DNA of 33,734 nucleotides from Rhodospirillales bacterium (GCA_025359905.1 JANYDF010000067.1:1-33734); one strand, 5' to 3'; shown: positions 15,865 to 26,055, numbered from the stretch's first letter. A program made the numbers and translations. Notes: generated by a model not told the origin, from the letters alone.

Positions 15865-16683
15865 ATGAATCCCGCTGATTTTGCCCAACCAGCCGCGGCC
15901 GGCGAAGCCTCCCGCGCTGTGCCCGCGCTGTTGCGTGGCTGCATGGTGCTCGATGCCGTCGTCGCTGCCGAGCAGCCGCTGACCGTGTCGGATTTGGCAC
16001 GGCGGCTGGACTTGCCAAAGAGCACGGTGCACGGGCTGTGCGCCACGCTGGTCGAACTCGGCCTGCTGTTGCGCCGCCCGGACAACGCGTTCCGCATCGG
16101 ACCGCACGTCATGCGCTGGGCTCATGCGTTCACGATGCAAACCGACCTCACCGCCGAATTCGCCGCATTGTGCGACGCAACCGGGCCGTCAGCCGATGAG
16201 ACGGTGACGCTGTCGGTCCTGGAAGGGCGCGATGTGGTCTACATCGCCTGCCGCAATAGCACCGCGCCGCTTGGGGTGACGTTTCGTATCGGTATGCGGC
16301 TGTCGGCGCCGTACACTGCCACTGGCAAGGCGCTGCTGAGCACAATGGACGATTCGAACGTGCGGGCGTTGTTCGAGGGCGCTTGGCCGCCGCCGTTGAC
16401 CGGGCGCAGCGTGCGCAACGTCGAGGCGTTGCTGGCGGAGTTGGCCGGCTGCCGGGCGCGTGGCTATTCGATCGATGACGGGCAGGTGCGCGAGGGGATG
16501 CACTGTTTCGGCATACCAGTGCGCGATTCCATCAATCGGGTGGTGGCGGGCATCGCGGTCAGCCTGCTCGCCGGGCGGGTCAGCGCCGTGTCCACCCGGC
16601 GCGGGGTGCATAGCATCACCACGATGGCGCATGCGTTGTCGGTCAGGCTGGGGGGCCAATCGCTCCCACCGGGCGGAAGCTAG
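15865..16683 (+). CDS. IclR-family transcriptional regulator
   Basis: 272-residue regulator, usual family length. An N-terminal winged helix-turn-helix (about 20-85) contains LTVSDLARRLDLPKSTVHGLCATLVELGLL. The C-terminal effector domain (about 95-265) has GVTFRIGMRLSAPYTATGKALLS, RARGYSIDDGQVREGMHCFGIPVRD and VVAGIAVSLLAGR, the usual ligand-pocket strands. ATG at 15865 with AGGAG 6 nt upstream. It is divergent from the SCP2-hydrolase-lactonase operon, and a two-part palindromic operator lies in between, with a twin at 2004-2040. IclR proteins bind as tetramers to paired sites, which fits the doubled inverted repeat. BlcR (AttJ), the repressor of the Agrobacterium lactonase operon, is also of this family. 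The effector is presumably the imported lactone or a breakdown product (inference). Confidence 0.93.
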   Translation: MNPADFAQPAAAGEASRAVPALLRGCMVLDAVVAAEQPLTVSDLARRLDLPKSTVHGLCATLVELGLLLRRPDNAFRIGPHVMRWAHAFTMQTDLTAEFAALCDATGPSADETVTLSVLEGRDVVYIACRNSTAPLGVTFRIGMRLSAPYTATGKALLSTMDDSNVRALFEGAWPPPLTGRSVRNVEALLAELAGCRARGYSIDDGQVREGMHCFGIPVRDSINRVVAGIAVSLLAGRVSAVSTRRGVHSITTMAHALSVRLGGQSLPPGGS

Positions 16684-16684
16684 T

Positions 16685-16963
16685 TTAGCGCGGCGATTTC
16701 CCGGCCGCCGCCCGCGGCCGATCCCAAGGGCCGGCGCCAGCGCCTGAACCGGAGCTGGAACCCGAGCCAGCGCCTGGGGCAAGCTGGCTTTCGCGCATAA
16801 TGCGCTCATGGCCGTCGCGGGTATTTTTCACCCGGTATTGCCGCTCGTTGGCTTCCACCGGCAATTGCCGCACGATGGTATAGGTGCCGCGCGGCACGTG
16901 CAAATCCATGCGGCCCGGTAGAAATTCGACTGCCTGACCGACCGCAAACTTGTGCTGGACCAT
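16685..16963 (-). CDS. Small conserved SH3-like protein with Gly/Ser tail
   Basis: 92-residue hypothetical protein. The first 60 residues (KFAVGQAVEFLPGRMDLHVPRG, then YTIVRQLPVEANERQYRVK and HERIMRESQL) match a small all-beta conserved hypothetical common in alphaproteobacteria. The tail is a low-complexity Gly-Ser-Ala stretch ending in Arg/Lys. The ATG at 16963 is preferred to the in-frame GTG at 17023: GGGAGG lies 5 nt upstream, and the longer version would translate the hairpin at 16983-17009. It follows the cold shock gene on the same strand. Function unknown. Confidence 0.8.
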   Translation of the reverse strand: MVQHKFAVGQAVEFLPGRMDLHVPRGTYTIVRQLPVEANERQYRVKNTRDGHERIMRESQLAPGAGSGSSSGSGAGAGPWDRPRAAAGKSPR

Positions 16964-16982
16964 TCCGGCCTCCCGCAAAGTG

Positions 16983-17009
16983 CCCGGCGCCACGGGCTGC
17001 GGCGCCGGG
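16983..17009 (-). other. GC-rich hairpin between cold shock gene and SH3-like gene
   Basis: Perfect 9-bp inverted repeat CCCGGCGCC (16983-16991) and GGCGCCGGG (17001-17009) around a 9-nt loop. It lies downstream of the cold shock stop and just before the ribosome site of the next gene. No T-run follows, so it is more likely a transcript-end stabiliser or attenuator than a simple Rho-independent terminator. Confidence 0.5.
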
Positions 17010-17045
17010 AAGTCCTTGGTCACGCTGTCGCGAAGTGCCGCAGGC

Positions 17046-17252
17046 CTATTCGGCTTGCAGGTTTTCCGCCGACATCTTGCCCTGCTGGCCGCGCTGGACT
17101 TCGTACTTGATCTTCTGGCCCTCGTTCAGGCGGCCCAGATTGGCGCGCTCAACGGCCGAAATATGGACAAATACGTCCTTCGAGCCGTCGTCCGGCTGAA
17201 TAAAACCAAAGCCCTTCTGGGCGTTGAACCACTTAACGGTACCTGATGCCAT
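17046..17252 (-). CDS. cspA: Cold shock protein (CspA family)
   Basis: 68-residue single cold-shock domain, the standard size. RNP1 KGFGFI (13-18) and RNP2 DVFVHI (26-31) are intact, preceded by GTVKWFN; the protein ends ENLQAE. It binds single-stranded RNA/DNA and acts as an RNA chaperone. The ATG at 17252 has GGAGG 7 nt upstream; the longer frame upstream is untranslated leader. The leader carries a hairpin at 17275-17293, as often found in csp mRNAs. The paralogue letter cannot be decided. Confidence 0.95.
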   Translation of the reverse strand: MASGTVKWFNAQKGFGFIQPDDGSKDVFVHISAVERANLGRLNEGQKIKYEVQRGQQGKMSAENLQAE

Positions 17253-17524
17253 AGCTGGCCTCCAACAAAATCGGTGGCCCGCACACCGCGGGCCAAGACA
17301 ACTCTTCAATTTTGGGAGGGCGTCGAATGCGAAAGCGACGCACGAAAACACGCTTGGCCCGGACCGAAAAGCGCCGATAACATCCCATATGCGCTTCGAG
17401 GGGCTGAATTACCAGGGTTAATTCTTGCTATGACCATGAACAGGGCTGCCGTGCGCTGCGGCGTCAGCTTGCTGGACGGCGCGGCCGAACCCGGCTAATC
17501 ACCGGTCAAGCGGGCCGCTGGGCC
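17253..17524. promoter_or_regulatory. Leader and promoter region between cspA (minus) and tRNA-Gly (plus)
   Basis: 272 nt with no gene. On the cspA side it contains a perfect 7-bp stem GGCCCGC (17275-17281) and GCGGGCC (17287-17293) with a 5-nt loop, which would sit in the 5' leader of the cspA mRNA just before its ribosome site. The rest should contain the cspA and tRNA promoters, but no convincing boxes were found. Confidence 0.45.
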
Positions 17525-17598
17525 GCGGGTGTAGCTCAATGGTAGAGTTCCAGCCTTCCAAGCTGGCTGTGCGGGTTCGATCCCCGTCACCCGCTCCA
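17525..17598 (+). tRNA. tRNA-Gly (anticodon TCC)
   Basis: 74 nt with encoded CCA. Acceptor GCGGGTG pairs with CACCCGC (17588-17594), followed by discriminator T and CCA. D-arm GCTC/GAGT, anticodon stem CCAGC/GCTGG with loop CTTCCAA giving anticodon TCC (reads GGA and GGG), T-arm CGGGTTCGATCCCCG. All stems pair, with one G-T in the D stem. Confidence 0.96.
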
Positions 17599-17677
17599 GT
17601 CCAGTGCCGTGGTGGGTTGCAGGGGGTTGCGCCGATCCGGCGATGCCCTTAAAAGACCGCCTCCGCGAACGGGACGT

Positions 17678-17752
17678 GGGCGCGTAGCTCAGCGGGAGAG
17701 CATCGCCTTCACACGGCGGGGGTCACAGGTTCAATCCCTGTCGCGCCCACCA
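17678..17752 (+). tRNA. tRNA-Val (anticodon CAC)
   Basis: 75 nt with encoded CCA. Acceptor GGGCGCG pairs with CGCGCCC (17742-17748), discriminator A, then CCA. D-arm GCTC/GAGC, anticodon stem TCGCC/GGCGG with loop TTCACAC giving anticodon CAC (reads GTG), T-arm ACAGG-TTCAATC-CCTGT. It lies 79 nt behind tRNA-Gly in the same direction; the two may be co-transcribed. Confidence 0.96.
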
Positions 17753-17868
17753 CGTCCTTCCGGCCGCAGGGCTGATCCGTTGGTTCCCCAAGCCGTGCGT
17801 TGATGCCGCTTCCCGGCGTTCGGGCTGGCGAGGGCGGCTGCGACGGCAAATCGTTCGAGGTTTCCGCC

Positions 17869-18696
17869 ATGACCCACCCTGCATTCGCCGCCGGCCATAC
17901 GGCGGTCATCACCGGTGCCGCCAGCGGCATCGGCCTCGCCGCCGCCAAGCGCTTTCTCGCCATGGGGCTGAACGTCTGCCTCGCCGACCGCAATGCCGAG
18001 GCGCTGCGCCATGCCGCCGCCGGGCTGGACACCAACCGCATGCTGACCGCAGTGATCGACGTGGCGCAGCTGGACAGCCTGACCCGCTTGCAGCAGCAGG
18101 TGGCCGCCACGTTCGGCGATGTGCATGTGCTGATGAACAATGCCGGTGCGCAGCCCAATCCGGGCAAGCCGTGGGAAAACCCGCAAGGCTGGCGCGACCT
18201 GCTCGACATCAATCTGTTTGGCGTCATCCACGGCACCCAGGCCTTCGTGCCCGCCATGCTGGCGCACACTGGCCCGGCGGTGGTGATCAACACCGGCTCC
18301 AAGCAAGGCATCACGCTGCCGCCGGGCAACAGCGCCTATAACGTGTCCAAGGCCGGGGTGAAGGCGTTCTCTGAATTGCTGGCGCACGAACTGCGCCAAG
18401 CCGCCCCCGGACGGCTCAGCGCGCATCTGCTGGTGCCGGGCTTCACCTATACCGGCCTGACCGAAAAGCCGGTCAAGCCTGATGCCGCCTGGACGGCGGA
18501 ACAGGTGGTCGAGGCGATGCTCGATGGCATCGCCAAGGGCGACTTCTATTTGTGGTGTCTGGACAACGAAACCACGCGCGCGATGGACGAGCGCCGCATG
18601 GCGTGGGCGATGGGCGACGTGATCGAGAACCGCCCGGCGCTGTCGCGCTGGCACCCGGCGCACGCTGCCGCATTCGCGGCTTATTTGAAGGGCTAG
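17869..18696 (+). CDS. Short-chain dehydrogenase/reductase (SDR)
   Basis: Classical SDR oxidoreductase, 275 residues. Cofactor motif TGAASGIG (15-22), NNAG (90-93), catalytic Ser144 (NTGSKQG) and YxxxK at Tyr157/Lys161 (SAYNVSKAG). The residue after beta-2 is Asp40 (CLADRN), suggesting NAD(H) preference. The ATG at 17869 is preferred, with CGAGG about 8 nt upstream and homology beginning here; an earlier ATG at 17803 is too close to the tRNA-Val end. Substrate unknown. Converges with the molybdenum hydroxylase genes, separated by a strong palindrome. Confidence 0.9.
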   Translation: MTHPAFAAGHTAVITGAASGIGLAAAKRFLAMGLNVCLADRNAEALRHAAAGLDTNRMLTAVIDVAQLDSLTRLQQQVAATFGDVHVLMNNAGAQPNPGKPWENPQGWRDLLDINLFGVIHGTQAFVPAMLAHTGPAVVINTGSKQGITLPPGNSAYNVSKAGVKAFSELLAHELRQAAPGRLSAHLLVPGFTYTGLTEKPVKPDAAWTAEQVVEAMLDGIAKGDFYLWCLDNETTRAMDERRMAWAMGDVIENRPALSRWHPAHAAAFAAYLKG

Positions 18697-18702
18697 CCGC
18701 CG

Positions 18703-18732
18703 CCGGCCCCCTCCTGCCAGGAAGGGGGCCGG
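18703..18732. terminator. Palindrome between convergent SDR and molybdenum hydroxylase genes
   Basis: Perfect 10-bp arms CCGGCCCCCT (18703-18712) and AGGGGGCCGG (18723-18732) around a 10-nt centre. It lies in the 50-nt gap between two converging stop codons, the usual site for a bidirectional terminator. No T-tract is present on either side, so Rho-independent function is not certain. Confidence 0.55.
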
Positions 18733-18746
18733 TCGACGCGCGGCAA

Positions 18747-20918
18747 TTAGTTGCCGCCGCCGTTGAACATTGGCAGGTCGCGCACCCGCAGGCCGGTCAG
18801 CGCCGCCCAGGCATTGGCAAGTGCTGGGGCAACGCAGGGCACGCCCACCTCGCCCACACCGCCGATCGGCCCGCCGGTATCGACCAGCGTCACGTCGATG
18901 CGCGGCATGTCGCGCATCCGCATCATCCGGTAATTGTCGAAGTTCTCCGGACTGGCCACGCCGCCGCTGAAGGTGGTACGCCCCCAAAGCGCCGCGTTCA
19001 GTCCATGCACCACGCCGCTCTGCACTTGCGCAATCACCGAGTCGGGATTGACCGCCGTGCCGCAGTCGATCGCAGCGCTGACCCGTACCAGCTTGATTTG
19101 GGCGGGTTGCGTCGCTGTCGCGGCGGTTTGCGTCACCTCGATCACCTGTGCGGCGATGCTGCCGAAGCTCTCGTGGTAGGCGATGCCGCGCGCGTGCCCG
19201 GCTGCCGGTGCGCTTCCCCAGCCGCTAAGCGTGGCGGCGGCGTTCAGCACGGCCAGCGCCCGGGTGTTGCCGGCCAGCAGCTTCCGCCGGTAGGCCAGCG
19301 GGTCCATTCCGGCCGCCTTGGCCAATTCATCAATGGCGCTTTCCACCACGAAGGCATTGTACGAATTGCCGACCGAGCGCCAGAAACCCACTGGCACCGG
19401 GCAGGGATGGGCGACGTAGTCCACCAAACGGGCGCCTAGAGCATAAGGCTGGCCGACTGCGCCATCCACCGCCTGTCCGTCCTCGCCGCCCGGCGGCACC
19501 CAGCCGCGCTGTCCGAGGATGGAGGGCGAAACGATGCGGTTGGCCCACGCCGCCACGCTCCCATCGGCGTTCAGCCCGGCTGTCACCCGGCAGAGCGCGA
19601 ATGGCCGGTATTGATCGTGGGTGAAATCCTGCTCGCGCGACCATGTCAGCTTGACCGGTTTGCCGAGCGCCTTGGCGACAGTGACTGCCTGGGCGATGAA
19701 GTCCTGTTCGAACTTACGCCCCAGCCCGCCGCCGAGGAACATGGTGTGAACTTTGATGGCTGCCGCCGGCAGCCCGGTGATTGCCGCCGCCGTCATTACC
19801 ACCAGCCCAGGCGCCTGGGTCGGCGCCCAAATCTCACAGCCGGCGGCGGTGATGGAAACCGTGCAGTTCAGCACTTCCATGCAGGCGTGCGGCAGATACG
19901 GCACGCTGTAGGTGAGCGTGAGCGTCTTGGCCGCTCCCGCCATGGCCTTGGCGATATCGCCGCTGCTTTCGCCCACCACGGCGGCACCGGTGGTCATCAG
20001 CGTCTTGGCGGTCGATAGGATGGCAGCCGAATTGATTGCCTGCGACGCCTTGGGGATCGACCATTTGACCGGCAAGGACCGGGCCGCCCGTATGGCCGTG
20101 TAGGTATCGTGCGCCACCACGGCGATGGCTGACTTGCCAACCGGCACCACGCCGAGCGTGCCGGCCGGGGCGGCGGGCAGCGCGGTGAAGGTGCCGCCGA
20201 CTGCTGGGCATTGCGCGATGGCGGCGTACACCATGCCGGGAACCACGACGTCGATGCCGTAGATGGCGCTGCCGTTGGTTTTGCCGGGAATATCCGGTCG
20301 CGCCACCGGCGTGCCGATCAGCCGGTAATGGCCGGGCGATGACAGGATCACCGGATTGGCGGGCACCGGCAGCAACGCTGCGGCGGCAGCCACTTGGCCG
20401 TAGCTGATCGACTTGCCGCCCGGCGCCGAGACGACGCCGCTCGCAGCAGTGCAAGACTCTGGCGTGACGCCCATCGCCGCAGCGGCGGCCTGCACCAGCA
20501 TGGTCCGCGCTGCAGCGCCTGCGGTCAGCATGGCGCTGAAATAGCCCCGCATCGAGTTGCTGCCGCCGGTAAGCTGCATGCCGCTGGAGGGATTGACGTA
20601 TGCCGCACCCGCCGGGGCATGCGCGGTCGTCACCTTGGCCCAATCGACCATCAATTCCTCGGCCAGCACCTGCGGCAGGCCGGAGATGATGCCTTGGCCC
20701 ATTTCAGACGATCCAACCAGGATCGATACCGACTCATCGGTGCCGATGCTGACCCAGGCGGTCACGGGCGAGACGGAGGCGGCGGGTACCCCGGCGCGGG
20801 CGCGGCCCGGAACGGTGATGCCGATCAGCAATCCGCCGGTCAAAGCAGCGGCGGCAGTGATAAAGCCGCGGCGGCCGAGTTTGGCGGGCGCTGCGATAGA
20901 CGTGTTGTCGAGCGGCAT
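18747..20918 (-). CDS. Molybdenum hydroxylase large subunit (isoquinoline 1-oxidoreductase beta type)
   Basis: Molybdopterin-binding catalytic subunit of the xanthine oxidase family, IorB/aldehyde-oxidoreductase type, 723 residues. The N terminus has a twin-arginine signal (KLGRRGFITAAAALTGGLLIG), so the folded complex is exported to the periplasm. Cofactor and active-site stretches: SSEMGQGIISGLPQVLAEEL, SGMQLTGGSNSMRG, YLPHACMEVLNCTV, FLGGGLGRKFEQDF and the C-terminal GGPIGGVGEVGVPCVAPALANA. The ATG at 20918 has AGGAG 7 nt upstream; the longer in-frame form would overlap the iron-sulfur subunit. It follows that subunit by 11 nt, forming a two-gene operon. Periplasmic members oxidise aldehydes or N-heterocycles and pass electrons to a cytochrome c; no cytochrome gene is adjacent. 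Substrate unknown. Confidence 0.92.
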   Translation of the reverse strand: MPLDNTSIAAPAKLGRRGFITAAAALTGGLLIGITVPGRARAGVPAASVSPVTAWVSIGTDESVSILVGSSEMGQGIISGLPQVLAEELMVDWAKVTTAHAPAGAAYVNPSSGMQLTGGSNSMRGYFSAMLTAGAAARTMLVQAAAAAMGVTPESCTAASGVVSAPGGKSISYGQVAAAAALLPVPANPVILSSPGHYRLIGTPVARPDIPGKTNGSAIYGIDVVVPGMVYAAIAQCPAVGGTFTALPAAPAGTLGVVPVGKSAIAVVAHDTYTAIRAARSLPVKWSIPKASQAINSAAILSTAKTLMTTGAAVVGESSGDIAKAMAGAAKTLTLTYSVPYLPHACMEVLNCTVSITAAGCEIWAPTQAPGLVVMTAAAITGLPAAAIKVHTMFLGGGLGRKFEQDFIAQAVTVAKALGKPVKLTWSREQDFTHDQYRPFALCRVTAGLNADGSVAAWANRIVSPSILGQRGWVPPGGEDGQAVDGAVGQPYALGARLVDYVAHPCPVPVGFWRSVGNSYNAFVVESAIDELAKAAGMDPLAYRRKLLAGNTRALAVLNAAATLSGWGSAPAAGHARGIAYHESFGSIAAQVIEVTQTAATATQPAQIKLVRVSAAIDCGTAVNPDSVIAQVQSGVVHGLNAALWGRTTFSGGVASPENFDNYRMMRMRDMPRIDVTLVDTGGPIGGVGEVGVPCVAPALANAWAALTGLRVRDLPMFNGGGN

Positions 20919-20929
20919 GGCGCGTCTCC

Positions 20930-21376
20930 TCAATTGCCGGCGGCGCGGTGGATGGCGGCGCGCACACGTTGATAGGTGCCGCAGACGCACAGATTGGTCA
21001 TCGCGGCGTCGATCTGCGCGTCGGTCGGTTTGGGGTGCTGCTTCAGCAGCGCCACGGCGGCCAGGATCATGCCCGACTGACAATAGCCGCATTGCGGCAC
21101 CTGCTCGGCGATCCAGGCCAGTTGCACCGGATGCGTGCCGTTGGGCGACAGCCCCTCGATGGTGGTGATGCTGGCGCCGGCCGCATCCGCCAGCGTCATG
21201 TCGCACGATTTTTCGACGCCGCCGTCCACCAGGACGGTGCAGGCGCCGCATTCCTCGATGCCGCAACCGTACTTGGTGCCAGTCAATCCTAGGAAGTCGC
21301 GGATCACCCACAGCAGCGGCGTGCCGGCCGGTGCGGTTACGGTGTGCTGTTTGCCGTTGATGGTCAACGTCGTCAT
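20930..21376 (-). CDS. Molybdenum hydroxylase [2Fe-2S] small subunit (IorA type)
   Basis: 148-residue two-cluster ferredoxin-like subunit. N-terminal plant-type cluster ligands C38, C43, C46 and C58 ([17 protein letters not shown], then KSCDM); second, helical cluster ligands C96, C99, C130 and C132 ([19 protein letters not shown]). It passes electrons from the molybdenum centre of the next gene. ATG at 21376 with GGAGA 7 nt upstream. No signal peptide; presumably carried across the membrane with the Tat-bearing large subunit. It diverges from the DUF4337 gene. Confidence 0.94.
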   Translation of the reverse strand: MTTLTINGKQHTVTAPAGTPLLWVIRDFLGLTGTKYGCGIEECGACTVLVDGGVEKSCDMTLADAAGASITTIEGLSPNGTHPVQLAWIAEQVPQCGYCQSGMILAAVALLKQHPKPTDAQIDAAMTNLCVCGTYQRVRAAIHRAAGN

Positions 21377-21429
21377 GCCGGGTCTCCGGTTAGTTGCAGA
21401 TGTGGCCGCGTTTCAGACGCCGCCAGCGT

Positions 21430-21447
21430 CGCGGTAATATGACCGCG
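21430..21447. promoter_or_regulatory. Inverted repeat in divergent promoter region
   Basis: Perfect palindrome CGCGGT-AATATG-ACCGCG in the 178-nt region between the molybdenum hydroxylase operon (minus) and the DUF4337 gene (plus). TAATAT (21435-21440) inside it resembles a -10 box, so a regulator binding here would block a promoter. The upstream -35 candidate TTCAGA (21412-21417) is poor. The binding protein is unknown. Confidence 0.35.
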
Positions 21448-21554
21448 TTTGTTGACAGGAAGCTGACGATGCACCGGTGGCGGGGCAGCCGCCGGGGATT
21501 TCTGCCGCCGCAGTATTCGTCTAAGTCAGCCATCTACCCGAAGGGAACAGCAGC

Positions 21555-22142
21555 ATGAGCGGCACAATCGAGCAGGCGCAGCAGGGGCTGGAGCACGCGC
21601 AGGAGGCCAATGAGGCGCATCCGGAGCACAACGACACCGGGGCGCGCAAGGTCGCCATTCTCATCTCGGTGCTGGCGGCGGCGCTGGCGCTGGCGGAAAT
21701 GAGCGAGAAGGCGTCGCAGAACGAGTACCTGACCCATCATATCGCGGCCAGCGACGCGTGGGCGTTCTATCAGGCGAAAACCATCCGCGCCGACATGCAT
21801 CGCGGCGTCGCCACCGTGCTGCAGAGCCTGCCCGATGCCGCGGCGCCCGAGATGCGCAAGCGCGCCGAGGCCGAGCAGGCCGAAGCCGCCCGCCTGGACG
21901 ACGACGAGAAGTCGCGCGGCCGCAAGCAACTCAGCGCCGAAGCGAAGGAGATCGAGCGCCTGCGCGATACGGCCTTCGAGGAATATCACAAGTTCGAGCG
22001 CGTGGTCGGCGCGCTGCAAATCAGCATCGTGCTGGCCTCGGTCTCGGTGGTGACCCGCATCAAGGCGCTGGCCTGGGTGGCGGGCGTGCTCGGCGGCGGT
22101 GCTGCGCTATACGGTCTCGGCGTGACGTACGCCGGGCTTTAG
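21555..22142 (+). CDS. DUF4337 family membrane protein
   Basis: 195 residues, matching the DUF4337 pattern: an acidic/His-rich N terminus (EQAQQGLEHAQEANEAHPEHN), a first membrane segment (VAILISVLAAALALAEM, 33-49), a long charged helical region (about 50-145) with QNEYLTHHIAASDAWAFYQAK, and a C-terminal pair of membrane segments (ALQISIVLASVSVVTRIKAL; WVAGVLGGGAALYGLGVTY). ATG at 21555 with AAGGGA upstream. Function of the family is unknown. Its stop is 11 nt from that of the convergent gph. Confidence 0.85.
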   Translation: MSGTIEQAQQGLEHAQEANEAHPEHNDTGARKVAILISVLAAALALAEMSEKASQNEYLTHHIAASDAWAFYQAKTIRADMHRGVATVLQSLPDAAAPEMRKRAEAEQAEAARLDDDEKSRGRKQLSAEAKEIERLRDTAFEEYHKFERVVGALQISIVLASVSVVTRIKALAWVAGVLGGGAALYGLGVTYAGL

Positions 22143-22153
22143 GCCGGCGGGAT

Positions 22154-22807
22154 CTAAGCAGGACGCAGCGCCTCGGCGAGCGCCAGGACTTCGCCCGCCG
22201 CCTGCGCCACGGCGGCGGCAGCGGCGCCCTCGCTGGCCGGGCTGTAACCCCAGGCGGCGAAGATGCACGGCATCCCGGCCCCGGCAGCGGACAGGATGTC
22301 GTTGCGATGATCGCCGAGCATGACCGCGTGTGCCGCATCGGCCCCGGCGGCGGCCAGCGTGGCCAGCATGTGCGCCGGGTCGGGCTTACGCACCGGAAAA
22401 CTATCGCCGCCGCCGACCGCGTCGAAATAGCCATCCAGCCCGGTGGCGCGCAGCACCGCGTGGGCCAGCGCCACCGGCTTGTTGGTGCACACTGCCATGC
22501 GCCATCCGCGCGCGCGCGCTTGCGCCAGCAGGTCGCCGATGCCGGGATACGGCACCGTGTCGTCGGCCACATGCGCCGCATACAGCGCACCGAATTCGGC
22601 CGCCGCTGCCGGGTCCGGCGTGGTGCCGCAGGCGGCAAAGGCGCGCGTTAGCAGCACATGCACGCCGTCGCCCACCATGGCCGCCACATCGCCCACCGCC
22701 AGCGGCGCGAAGCCGCGCGGCGCTAGCAGCCGGTTCAGGCTGCCGGCAATGTCCGGAACCGAATCGACCAGGGTGCCGTCGAGATCAAACACCAGACAGC
22801 GTTGCAT
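22154..22807 (-). CDS. gph: Phosphoglycolate phosphatase (HAD superfamily)
   Basis: 217-residue HAD hydrolase. Motif I DLDGTLVDS (8-16), motif II around VCTNKP, motif III Lys in KPDPAHML and motif IV GDHRNDILSA. The cap region (SVPDIAGSLNRLLAPRGFAPLAVGDVAAMVGDG) fits Gph, which dephosphorylates 2-phosphoglycolate produced during DNA repair and oxygenase side reactions. ATG at 22807 with AGAGG 5 nt upstream. Divergent from glmU. Other small HAD phosphatases cannot be fully excluded. Confidence 0.88.
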   Translation of the reverse strand: MQRCLVFDLDGTLVDSVPDIAGSLNRLLAPRGFAPLAVGDVAAMVGDGVHVLLTRAFAACGTTPDPAAAAEFGALYAAHVADDTVPYPGIGDLLAQARARGWRMAVCTNKPVALAHAVLRATGLDGYFDAVGGGDSFPVRKPDPAHMLATLAAAGADAAHAVMLGDHRNDILSAAGAGMPCIFAAWGYSPASEGAAAAAVAQAAGEVLALAEALRPA

Positions 22808-22853
22808 GATGGCCTCTTGTTGCCGGCTGAAATGAAGCGTGATTCGCTGGTCT

Positions 22854-22882
22854 TTGACACAGCACGCCCCGCGCCGCTACCG
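22854..22882 (+). promoter_or_regulatory. Possible sigma-70 promoter for glmUS
   Basis: A perfect -35 box TTGACA (22854-22859), then 17 nt, then CTACCG (22877-22882) at the -10 position. The -10 box is weak, as is common in GC-rich alphaproteobacteria. Transcription would begin about 18 nt before the glmU ATG, in the 99-nt gap between divergent gph and glmU. Confidence 0.35.
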
Positions 22883-22906
22883 GAAGGGGGCATCCGAGGG
22901 CATAAC

Positions 22907-24231
22907 ATGTCAGCCACCGCCATAATCCTCGCCGCCGGTCTGGGCACGCGCATGAAGTCGGCGCTGCCCAAAGCGTCCCACCCCATCGCGGGGCAGCCGA
23001 TGCTGCGCCACCTGATGGACAGCGTGTCGCAGGTGTTCGACCGCATCGTGGTGGTGATCGGCCCCGATATGCCGCTGCTGGAGCAGATCGCAGCACCGCA
23101 TCCGGTCGTTATACAGCATGACCGTCTCGGCACCGCACACGCGGCGCTGCTCGCCGCCGGGCATTTCGGCAACGACGAGGTGGCCATTCTCTACGCGGAC
23201 AATCCGCTGATCACCGTGGACACGCTGCGCGCGCTGACCGGGCGCCGGGCGCAGGGCGATGTGGGCCTCGCCCTGGTGGCGATGCGCCCGGACGATCCCG
23301 GCAAGTATGGCCGCGTGGTCGGCGCGGATGGCTTTGTCGAGCGCATCGTCGAGTGGGCTGACGCGACGCCGGAGCAGCGCGCCATTGCGTTGTGCAATGC
23401 GGGCGTGCTGTGCGGGCATGGGCCGTCGATGCATCGCTGGCTGACGGCGGTGAAGAACGACAACAACAAGGGCGAATACTATCTGACCGACTTGGTCGAA
23501 CTGGCCCGCGCCGAGGGCGAAAAAGTGGCCGCCGTCGAAGCGCCGTTCGCCGAACTGCGCGGCATCAACTCACGCGCCGAACTGGCCGAGGCGGAGGCAG
23601 TGGTGCAGCAGAAACTGCGCCGTGCGGCGATGGACGGCGGCGTCACGCTGACCGCGCCGGAGACGGTGTTCCTGTCCGCCGACACCAAGTTCGGCACTGA
23701 TGTGACGGTCGGCCCGCACGTGGTGTTCGGCGCTGGCGTCACGGTCGAGAGCGGTGCGGTGATCCATGCGTTCAGCCATCTAACCGGTGCGCATGTTGGC
23801 GCTGGCGCCATCGTCGGCCCGTATGCGCGGCTGCGGCCCGGCACCCAGGTCGGCGCAGGCGCGCATGTCGGCAATTTCGTCGAGTTGAAGAACACCACGC
23901 TCGGCGACGGGGCTAAGGCCAATCATCTGACCTATCTTGGCGATGCGGATGTCGGTGCCAAGACCAATGTCGGAGCAGGCACCATCACCTGCAACTACGA
24001 TGGCTACATAAAGCACCGCACCACCATCGGCGGCGGCGTGTTCATTGGCTCGGATGCCGTGCTGGTGGCCCCGTTGAGCATCGGCGACGGCGCGTTTGTC
24101 GCCGCCGGCAGCGTTATCACCGACGATGTGCCAGCCGACGCCATGGCGTTCGGCCGGGCGCGGCAGGATCTCAAACCCGGCCGGGCGGCGCAATTCCGTG
24201 CCGCCCAAGCGGCAGCAAAGGCAAAACGCTA

Positions 24232-24232
<1 letters not shown>
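22907..24232 (+). CDS. glmU: Bifunctional GlmU: GlcNAc-1-P uridyltransferase / GlcN-1-P acetyltransferase
   Basis: 441 residues (E. coli about 456). The N-terminal nucleotidyltransferase begins LAAGLGTRMKSALPK; the C-terminal left-handed beta-helix shows hexapeptide repeats from about residue 250 (VTLTAPETVFLSADTKFG onward) and the acetyltransferase active site (RLRPGTQVGAGAHVGNFVELKN; NHLTYLGDADVGAKTNVGAGTITCNYDG). It makes UDP-GlcNAc for peptidoglycan and lipid A. The ATG at 22907 is chosen for GAGGG 6 nt upstream and for homology; a longer frame from 22802 overlaps gph. Its TAA overlaps the glmS ATG by one base, so the two amino-sugar genes form an operon. Confidence 0.97.

Positions 24233-26055
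<1,823 letters not shown>

Noticed and set aside
17525-17752. tRNA genes as integration site of a mobile element
   Set aside because: No repeated tRNA 3' end, integrase or phage-like gene was seen downstream.
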